6,851 bases of DNA from Actinocrinis sp046724665 (GTDB lineage: Bacteria; Actinomycetota; Actinomycetes; Streptomycetales; Catenulisporaceae), in contig JBKOWZ010000006.1 in assembly GCA_046724665.1 (NCBI GenBank), positions 1 to 6,851 of the forward strand, written 5' to 3'. Within the stretch, counting starts at the first letter, position 1; each line of letters opens with the position of its first letter. Of this stretch, positions 1-5,205 are shown piece by piece. A program made the translations under genes and the position numbers. The notes beneath the pieces are model-generated. The model was given only the letters and a program-made list of their open reading frames with translations, did not search any database and was not told the DNA's origin.

Positions 1-31
1 TCGTGGGCTCGGAGATGTGTATAAGAGACAG
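1..31 (+). other. Illumina Nextera adapter remnant (not genomic)
   Basis: These bases match the Nextera read-2 transposase adapter minus its first three bases. The last 19 bases are the Tn5 mosaic end (AGATGTGTATAAGAGACAG). In the +3 frame it encodes the artefact peptide EMCIRDR, which is a familiar sign of adapter carry-over in assembled contigs. Genuine sequence starts at about base 32, and the gene cut here is cut by the assembly rather than by biology. Confidence 0.97.
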
Positions 32-188
32 GCACCACCCGGTGCGAGTCGTAGGACGCGGAGCGTTCGTGCGGGATGATGTCGGCCTGGTCCACCAGCT
101 CGACCAGCGCCCCGCCCCGCACGCACTCCACCGCGGTGAGCAGGCCCACCACTCCCGCGCCGACCACGACGACGCGCACCGGGCTCAC
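32..188 (-). CDS. DAO-type FAD-dependent oxidoreductase, N-terminal fragment (3' end cut by contig end)
   Basis: Only 52 codons are present, read from a GTG at 188-186; the rest lies beyond the contig end. Seen: a beta strand followed by the dinucleotide-binding motif GAGVVG (residues 10-15). An acidic residue (D33) lies at the end of the second strand, where it would bind the FAD ribose. A segment ending DSHRVV (47-52) resembles the S-x-x-R-I-I/V-R part of sarcosine oxidase/glycine oxidase-like DAO enzymes. The start overlaps the stop of the MetRS-like gene by four bases (GTGA), so the two are probably translationally coupled. In s56-p1 and triacsin clusters a FAD oxidoreductase oxidatively cleaves the lysine-derived hydrazine to release hydrazinoacetic acid; I infer the same role here. 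Fold assignment is good, but substrate is unproven because the catalytic domain is missing. Another amine or amino-acid oxidase is possible. Confidence 0.82.
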
Positions 189-1867
189 CGATCCGCGTTC
201 AAGCCGCCGGCTGACGGCAGCGTGTGTGGCAGCAGCGGGGGAGCGAACGGCGCGACCTCGGCCACGTCGAAGGCGCCGGGAGCGAGCACGCCGGTGAAAC
301 CGCCGGCCTCGCGGGCCGCCTCGGCCAGGTCGATCAGGATCGGCGAGGCCAGCGCCAGCAGCGCCTCGGCCTGGAGGAACAGGTCGCCCCACGCCTCGGG
401 GTCCTGATCGACGCCGACGCCGTCCAGCGTGCCCGCGATCCGGGCCAGCCGGCCGATCTGGTTGAGGACCGCGTCGGCTGACCGGTTCATGCTGTAGTTG
501 GGCATCTCGTAGCCGAAGTCGAACCGCTCCAGCAGCACCGCGGCGTGCGAGCGGCCTGCGTCCGAGACCGGCAGCGCCTGCGCGCCGCCACCGTCTCCCG
601 CCGCGCCGAGCTCCGCAGCCGCCTTGCCCAGCGCCGTGGCCAGCCGGTTCCACGGCCCGACCAGCCGGCCCTCGGTCACCTTCTCCAGCCCGGTACGCGT
701 GAACGTCGTGCGCTGGTACTCCGGCGCGGTCAGCGCCAGGTACAGCCGGACCAGGTCGCGCGGCACCTCGGACAGGATCTCCTGCACCGAGAGCACGTGG
801 CCCTTGCTGGTGGAGAACTTCTCGCTCTCCAGTTCGTAGAACTCGTTGGTCAGGATCCACTCCGGGCGCACGTATTTATCGCCGTGCGCCATCAGCAGCG
901 CCATGTGGGTCAGGTTGAAGAAGTAGGCGTTGTCGAAGCCGAGGAAGTGGACGATGCGCATGTCCTCTTCGGGCGACCACAGCTGCCCGGTCTCGACTTC
1001 CCAGCCGATCTGCCGAGCCGCATACGCCGACGTGTACATACCGGCCGGGATCAGCTCCAGCCAGGCGTTGAACACCTGGCCCGGCGTCTCCGGGAACGGC
1101 ACCTTCATGCCCCACTCAAGCGGGTACGTGATCGGCACGTCCAGCAGCGGCCGGGAGAGCAGGTCCCGCACCATCTGCACCATGTGCGGTCGCCAGTACG
1201 GCGCCCACGCCTCGTGATAGGCCGTCAGCTGCTCCCGGTACTCCTCCATCGGGAAGACCAGGATGGTGGCCTCCTTCAGCACCGGGATGTCGTTCGGGTC
1301 GATGGTCGAGTGCATGTTGAGCAGTTGGTCGAAGTTGTTCGGGTGGCAGCAGGTCTCGCACAGGCCGCCGCGGCAGGTGGTCAGGCAGACCGGGCAGTCG
1401 CCTTCGACCAAGCCCTCGACGATGAACTCGCCGGTGCGCTCCAGGTACGGCAGCTTGACCGTCTTGAGCTGGAACTTCCCGGCCGCGTGCAGCGCGGTGA
1501 AGTACTCCATCACCGACGCGCGGTAGCCCTCGTCGAAGGGCCCGAATCCGTCCACCGAGATGCCCATCGCCGCCAGCGCCTCGCGGATGAGCTCGGTCGA
1601 TTCGTCGCACAGCTGTTGCGGATCGACGCCCTTGCGAGCCGCGGTGGCCTTGACGAAGGTCTGGCTGTCGTCGGTGCCGGTGGTGAAGACCACCTTGCGG
1701 CCGCGGGCGCGCTGGTAGCGGGCGTACACGTCGCCGGCGAGGTACGGCCCGGCCATGTGGCCCAGGTGCATGCCGCCGTTCGGGGTCGGGTTCGGCCCGA
1801 GGACGTAGACCGGGCGCTCGTCCTCGCTGGGCCGCGGGTTCATCGGCGTGCGGGAGTAGGTGCTCAT
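185..1867 (-). CDS. Methionyl-tRNA synthetase-like amino-acid-activating protein (hydrazine synthetase component)
   Basis: The protein has 560 residues, close to a complete short MetRS. The class I nucleotide-binding core is intact: HIGH-type HLGH at 34-37, GTDD at 64-67, a zinc-knuckle-like pair C158-x2-C161 and C170-x2-C173, FLGFDNAYFF at 308-317 (the MetRS FxGxDN motif) and a KMSKS-type KFSTS at 350-354. The region after about residue 400 is helical and Ala/Leu-rich, matching the position of the anticodon-binding bundle, but I cannot judge whether it binds tRNA. The ATG at 1867 has GGAGG seven bases upstream and overlaps the cupin stop as ATGA. The reading frame extends upstream but only as a shadow of the cupin gene. 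Known: in Spb40 and Tri28 a MetRS-like domain works with a cupin domain to join N6-hydroxylysine to a second amino acid. I infer that this protein adenylates that amino acid and transfers it to the hydroxylamine oxygen, giving an ester that rearranges to N-N. A resistant duplicate of housekeeping MetRS is the main alternative but fits the context poorly. Confidence 0.9.
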   Translation of the reverse strand: MSTYSRTPMNPRPSEDERPVYVLGPNPTPNGGMHLGHMAGPYLAGDVYARYQRARGRKVVFTTGTDDSQTFVKATAARKGVDPQQLCDESTELIREALAAMGISVDGFGPFDEGYRASVMEYFTALHAAGKFQLKTVKLPYLERTGEFIVEGLVEGDCPVCLTTCRGGLCETCCHPNNFDQLLNMHSTIDPNDIPVLKEATILVFPMEEYREQLTAYHEAWAPYWRPHMVQMVRDLLSRPLLDVPITYPLEWGMKVPFPETPGQVFNAWLELIPAGMYTSAYAARQIGWEVETGQLWSPEEDMRIVHFLGFDNAYFFNLTHMALLMAHGDKYVRPEWILTNEFYELESEKFSTSKGHVLSVQEILSEVPRDLVRLYLALTAPEYQRTTFTRTGLEKVTEGRLVGPWNRLATALGKAAAELGAAGDGGGAQALPVSDAGRSHAAVLLERFDFGYEMPNYSMNRSADAVLNQIGRLARIAGTLDGVGVDQDPEAWGDLFLQAEALLALASPILIDLAEAAREAGGFTGVLAPGAFDVAEVAPFAPPLLPHTLPSAGGLNADR

Positions 1868-2241
1868 GCGTGGGCCTCCGCCAGGTTGCGGGCCAGGAAG
1901 CGCTCGGCCATCTCGGCGTCCCACCAGACGCTGTAGAACACGAAGGTCTCGTCGCCGTCGTTGATCACCTGGTGCTGGTGGCCGGGGCGGAAGAAGCAGA
2001 CGTCGCCGGCCTCGAACGGGGTCGGCTCCCCGTCGCACTCGACCACCGCGCTGCCGCGCACCGCGATGAAGATCTCGTGCTCGTGGTGCGAGTGCAGGAC
2101 CGAGGAGGTGTGCGGCTGGGCGATCGCCCATGAGGATTCGAACGGGGCGTTGAGCACGTCCCAGGGGAACAGCCGCTGCGTGTCGAGTCCGTACTCGTGC
2201 AGCAGGTTTTCCCGGTCGAGGTGTACGACTTCAGCTGCCAT
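1864..2241 (-). CDS. Small single-domain cupin, probable N-N bond-forming partner of the MetRS-like protein
   Basis: This is a 125-residue single-domain cupin without a signal peptide or membrane segment. Motif 1 is a histidine-rich HSHHEHEIFIAVRG (residues 50-63), giving likely metal ligands H50, H52 and E56. Motif 2 is GDVCFFRPGHQHQVIN (79-94), the classic P-x-G-x2-H-x3-N form, with H90 as the fourth ligand. The ATG at 2241 is preceded by GGGAAGG at 2254-2248 with six bases between, and lies three bases after the PP-loop gene stop. Its stop overlaps the MetRS-like start. In known hydrazine synthetases a zinc-binding cupin domain rearranges the aminoacyl ester of an N-hydroxylated amino acid to the hydrazine. 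Here that domain is a free-standing gene, so the active enzyme is probably a two-subunit complex. The cupin fold call is firm. The N-N role is inferred from the neighbours, because cupins are functionally very diverse. Confidence 0.9.
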   Translation of the reverse strand: MAAEVVHLDRENLLHEYGLDTQRLFPWDVLNAPFESSWAIAQPHTSSVLHSHHEHEIFIAVRGSAVVECDGEPTPFEAGDVCFFRPGHQHQVINDGDETFVFYSVWWDAEMAERFLARNLAEAHA

Positions 2242-2244
2242 GGC

Positions 2245-3792
2245 TTACCTTCCCGAGATCTGTTCGAGGATGTCCGGGCCGCCCGCGGCGGTCCGGGTGC
2301 GGATGACCGTCTTGTGCGGGTCGCCGGCCAGCACGGCGCCGATGACTTCGGTGCCGGCCGCTTCGTCGCCGGGCTCGTCGGCCCCCGCCGCCTGGGGGCG
2401 CCGCAGGGACCGGCCGTACAGCACCCGCAGCTGGGAGAGTTCGAGCCCGCTGATACGCAGCAGCTGCGCGGCAAGCCCCGAGTCGTCCCGCGCGTCGTCG
2501 GCGAGCAGGGCCCTGACGTCCTCGGTACGGTCGGCCAGCGCGGGATGCTCGCGAGACAGGAACTCGCCGAGCCCGGCGGCCTGCTGCGCGAAGGGGGAGT
2601 AGGCCATGCAGACCAGCTGCTCCTCGGCCAGGCCGAAGGTCTCCCAGGCGTACCGTGCCGCGGTGCGCCGCATCCGGTCGGTCGCGCCGGGGCTCTGGTA
2701 CCGGGCACGCATCAGCTCGATCAGGTCCGGCGGGAAGTCCTTCTTGCGCATCAGCCCGAGGGCGAACTCGACGTACTCGGCCAGCCCCTCGTCGTATGAG
2801 CGGCCGTACACGTGCTCGCACTTGAGCGCGCGCAGATGCGCCATCAGCGCCGGGTTGCCGCAGTCCGACTCGGTGAAGCTGAACGCCAGGTCGTCGAACT
2901 TGAAGCCGAGGAAGCCGGTCAGCAGCTCGAAGTGGTCTCCGGCGCGGTACGCCGTGTCGTCGTAGATGGAGAAGAATTGCAGCCCGGCTGGCACGTCCGA
3001 GTACACGCGCCGTACGGCCAGCGCCGCTGCGTCGTCCGGGCCGTGGATGTCGGCGAAGTAGGCCTGGCCGATCGCGTCCAACCGCGCCAGCAGCCGTTCC
3101 GGTCCGCCGGAGGCGCGCTGCGCGGGTTGCGCGGGCACGGCCAGCCGGCGGGCCAGCCGGCCGACCCACGCGGTGTACTGCCGCTGCTCGTCCTGTGAGT
3201 CCCCGGTGATGATCAGATCGGCGCCGGGTCCGTACGCGGCGGCCACCCCGAAGGAGTTGAACACGCTCAGGTTGCAGGCGTTGCAGAAGGTGGGCCGGCC
3301 GTCGGCGAAGGTGCGGTGGCCGGTCATCAGGATGTCGAGGCGGTTGCGGCGCACCATGTGCTCGGGCTGCGGCGAGTCCACGTCGAAGGCGCTGACCTCG
3401 TCCCCGTCTACCAGCAGCAGTTCGCAGCCGGGGTCTTGATAGAGCATCAGCGCCCGGTACTCGCGGTGCACGTTCTCCAGCACCGCGCGCGGCATCCCGG
3501 CGTGCCGGTTGGTGGCCACCCTCAGCCGGAAGGTGCTGCCGTGTATCCGGAAGAGGATCAACTGCATCGCCCGGACGAAGGCGAGCGTGTACGAGCTGTC
3601 CTTCCCGCCGCCGTAGGCCACCATCACCAGGTTGCGGTCCAGCAGTTCCCGGTCCGGCAGCGCGGCGTGCAGCCTGGCGCTGCACCGCAGCGCCTGCGCC
3701 AGGTTGGCCGCGGGCAACGCCGCGCGCAGCGCTTCGTAGGCCTCGTCGCGCAGCTCGGCCACGGAGGCGGGCCGGATCTCAGTGATCGTCAT
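2245..3792 (-). CDS. PP-loop (AANH/N-type ATP pyrophosphatase) ATPase of unknown substrate
   Basis: The protein has 515 residues. After about 53 residues comes a hydrophobic strand and the PP-loop GGGKDSS (61-67), the SGGxDS-type ATP-pyrophosphate-binding motif with Gly in place of the first Ser. A cysteine pair C170-x2-C173 (CNAC) is followed by ITGDSQDE (195-202). This order resembles the CxxC...TGHxxDD arrangement of TtcA/TtuA-like tRNA thiolases and related ATP-dependent enzymes. The C-terminal 300 residues include an ESDCGNP segment and are not recognised. Such enzymes adenylate a carbonyl or carboxylate and attack it with N or S. Possible roles are amide, hydrazide or amidine formation on the hydrazine product, or thiolation. 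tRNA thiolation is less likely given the biosynthetic operon and the larger size. ATG 3792 has GGGAG six bases upstream and overlaps the hydroxylase stop (ATGA). No PP-loop protein is part of the minimal hydrazine cassettes I know. The superfamily call is solid; the function is open. Confidence 0.85.
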   Translation of the reverse strand: MTITEIRPASVAELRDEAYEALRAALPAANLAQALRCSARLHAALPDRELLDRNLVMVAYGGGKDSSYTLAFVRAMQLILFRIHGSTFRLRVATNRHAGMPRAVLENVHREYRALMLYQDPGCELLLVDGDEVSAFDVDSPQPEHMVRRNRLDILMTGHRTFADGRPTFCNACNLSVFNSFGVAAAYGPGADLIITGDSQDEQRQYTAWVGRLARRLAVPAQPAQRASGGPERLLARLDAIGQAYFADIHGPDDAAALAVRRVYSDVPAGLQFFSIYDDTAYRAGDHFELLTGFLGFKFDDLAFSFTESDCGNPALMAHLRALKCEHVYGRSYDEGLAEYVEFALGLMRKKDFPPDLIELMRARYQSPGATDRMRRTAARYAWETFGLAEEQLVCMAYSPFAQQAAGLGEFLSREHPALADRTEDVRALLADDARDDSGLAAQLLRISGLELSQLRVLYGRSLRRPQAAGADEPGDEAAGTEVIGAVLAGDPHKTVIRTRTAAGGPDILEQISGR

Positions 3793-5147
3793 GCGGCGCT
3801 CCCGGTGGGCACGGTGTTAGTCGGCACGGTGTCAGTCGGCATGGTGTCGGTGAGCACGGCGTCGGTGCGCTCGGGGAAGACGCCTGATGCGGAGCCGCGG
3901 TGCTCGAGGATGTCCTGCACGATGTCCTGCGCCCGCCGGGCCAGCACGCTGAGCAGCGAGTCGCCGATCCCGTGCGTGGCCTCGTTGATGCCCTGCAGGT
4001 AGCAGGCCGCGGGGGAGGGCTGGGGCAGCGCCATCCGGTAGCCGCGGGTGACCCGCAGCTCGCCGACTCCGGCGGCGTCGGCCAGCGCGCGCACCAGACG
4101 CGGCGTGTGCCAGGCGAAGCCGGTGCCCAGGAAGACCAGGTCCCGGCGCAGTTCGCTGACCTCGCCGGTGCGCCGGTCGGTCAGCTCCAGGATCACCTCG
4201 CCGTCCTGCTCGCGGGCCGCGGTGATGTCGGTGAGCGTGACCAGCCGCCGGTCGGTGCGCCCGGCGAGGCGGTCGAGGTAGAAGTCGGTGTACAGGCTCT
4301 GCAACATCGGGGGCGTGATGCAGGAGTAGTTGGTCTTGTACAGCTCCTTGAGCACCAGCGCCCTACCCTCCGCCGGGTACTCGAAGAACTCGTCGACGTA
4401 CGAGGGGTAGTACAGCTCGTTGGTGAACTTGCTTGACTGGTCGGCGGTCAGACCGACCGAGCGCATCAGCCAGGCGACCTCGCTGTTGGGCAGGTCCCCG
4501 CGCAGCGAGCGGAACATCTCCGCGGCGCTCTGCGAGCTGCCGACCAGGGCGACCCGGTAGGGCAGCTGCTTGGACAGGCTGGCCACCGCCGGCCTGTACC
4601 GGGTGCTGTGCACGATCCGGCTCTCCGGCAGCCCGGCCAGCACCTCGGGGATGTTCGCGTCCCGGCCGCTGCCGATCACCAGGTAGCGGCTGGCGATCTC
4701 GGAGCCGTCGTCCAGCGTGGTGATCCAGCGCTCGACCGCCCCGGAGGCGTCGCGCTGCGGGCGGATCGCGGCGCAGCCGGTGCCCAGCCGCAGCTCGACC
4801 AGGTCCAGCGACCGCGCGACCCACTGTAGGTACGCGGAGATCTCCAGCCGATAGGGCGTCAGGCTGCTCATGTTGATGAAGTCGTCGAGCCGGCCGGTGG
4901 CGCGCAGATGGCTGAGGAAGGTGAACCGGCTGCGCGGATTGCGCAGCGTCACCAGGTCCTTGAGGAAGGAGACCTGGCTCTTCGCCTCGGGCAGCAGCAG
5001 CCCCGGCTGCCACTCGATCGCGGGGCTGCGCTCGATGATCAGCGCGCCGCGGGCGAGGTCGGGAGCGAGCTCCTCGAGCGCCACGGCCAGTCCCAGGTTC
5101 GACGGGCCCGCGCCGATCGCGAGCAGCTCGACTTCACGTCTGGACAT
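3789..5147 (-). CDS. FAD/NADPH-dependent L-lysine N6-hydroxylase (lysine/ornithine N-monooxygenase family)
   Basis: The protein has 452 residues, a normal length for the IucD/SidA/PvdA family. It carries the FAD motif GAGPSNL (12-18) and the family segments SQVSFLKDLVTLRNP (57-71) and YLQWVA. The NADPH-binding GSSQSAAE (203-210) has Ser205 where Gly is usual. Further on are TNYS, an LGTGF motif (ATG-type) and a C-terminal THGIGDSLLSVLA, the family's THG-x-x-DSLLS block. It would oxidise the side-chain amine of free L-lysine or L-ornithine to the hydroxylamine in the cytosol. Lysine is inferred from the cupin and MetRS-like genes downstream, as with Spb38. No siderophore synthetase gene is visible in the window. 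The start at 5147 is preferred because GGGAG lies five bases upstream; an in-frame ATG at 5171 adds eight residues but lacks a Shine-Dalgarno. The last 25 residues carry a TDTVP-like repeat. The stop overlaps the PP-loop start. Confidence 0.92.
   Translation of the reverse strand: MSRREVELLAIGAGPSNLGLAVALEELAPDLARGALIIERSPAIEWQPGLLLPEAKSQVSFLKDLVTLRNPRSRFTFLSHLRATGRLDDFINMSSLTPYRLEISAYLQWVARSLDLVELRLGTGCAAIRPQRDASGAVERWITTLDDGSEIASRYLVIGSGRDANIPEVLAGLPESRIVHSTRYRPAVASLSKQLPYRVALVGSSQSAAEMFRSLRGDLPNSEVAWLMRSVGLTADQSSKFTNELYYPSYVDEFFEYPAEGRALVLKELYKTNYSCITPPMLQSLYTDFYLDRLAGRTDRRLVTLTDITAAREQDGEVILELTDRRTGEVSELRRDLVFLGTGFAWHTPRLVRALADAAGVGELRVTRGYRMALPQPSPAACYLQGINEATHGIGDSLLSVLARRAQDIVQDILEHRGSASGVFPERTDAVLTDTMPTDTVPTNTVPTGSAA
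3805..3864. repeat. Four-copy 15-base tandem repeat inside the 3' end of the N-hydroxylase gene
   Basis: Units start at 3805, 3820, 3835 and 3850, with consensus near GTCGGCACGGTGTCA on the plus strand; a fifth, degraded copy may follow. Because 15 is a multiple of three, the coding strand reads as a Thr/Asp/Val/Pro-rich pentapeptide repeat (TDTMP, TDTVP, TNTVP). It lies after the last conserved family block, so it is a disordered tail that can change length without damaging the enzyme. Confidence 0.85.
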
Positions 5148-5152
5148 ACCGA

Positions 5153-5157
5153 CTCCC
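5153..5157 (-). promoter_or_regulatory. Shine-Dalgarno deciding the N-hydroxylase start
   Basis: On the minus strand this reads GGGAG, five bases before ATG 5147. The alternative ATG at 5171 is preceded by a repeat-derived stretch without any purine-rich site. This supports the shorter N-terminus, which still keeps the full beta strand before the FAD motif. Confidence 0.6.
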
Positions 5158-5173
5158 ACGTCTGAGGTCATTG

Positions 5174-5205
5174 GGCTGGTCCATCAGGCTGCTGGGCCAT
5201 CAGGC
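5174..5205. repeat. 16-base direct tandem duplication in the P450/N-hydroxylase junction
   Basis: Bases 5174-5189 and 5190-5205 match at 14 of 16 positions and lie directly after the P450 stop. On the minus strand the duplication contains a possible 10-codon frame, MAQQPDGPAQ (5200-5168), whose stop overlaps the upstream ATG at 5171. That frame has no good Shine-Dalgarno, so I do not call it a gene. The repeat probably arose by slippage in the 58-base spacer. Confidence 0.65.

Noticed and set aside
3..407. Plus-strand ORF beginning at the contig edge
   Set aside because: Its first residues are the adapter-encoded EMCIRDR artefact, and the rest is antisense to the FAD oxidase and MetRS-like genes with no recognisable motif.
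185..1867. Housekeeping methionyl-tRNA synthetase
   Set aside because: It has a KFSTS instead of the usual KMSKS and sits overlapped between a cupin and a FAD oxidase in a biosynthetic operon. A housekeeping gene would not normally lie there.
545..1936. 463-codon plus-strand ORF antisense to the MetRS-like gene
   Set aside because: It has shadow composition and no motif, and the opposite strand carries all MetRS signature motifs.
2231..3685. 484-codon minus-strand ORF overlapping the PP-loop gene in another frame
   Set aside because: It is Arg/Gly/Ala-rich with no motif and no good start; the overlapping frame has the PP-loop and CxxC motifs.
3789..5147. Hydroxamate siderophore biosynthesis
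   Set aside because: The N-hydroxylase family serves siderophores too, but no siderophore synthetase, acyltransferase or transporter is visible, while a cupin and MetRS-like pair is.
3789..5147. Piperazic acid pathway (KtzI/KtzT type)
   Set aside because: The hydroxylase would fit KtzI, but no KtzT-like heme protein is present. The cupin and MetRS-like genes point to intermolecular N-N formation instead.
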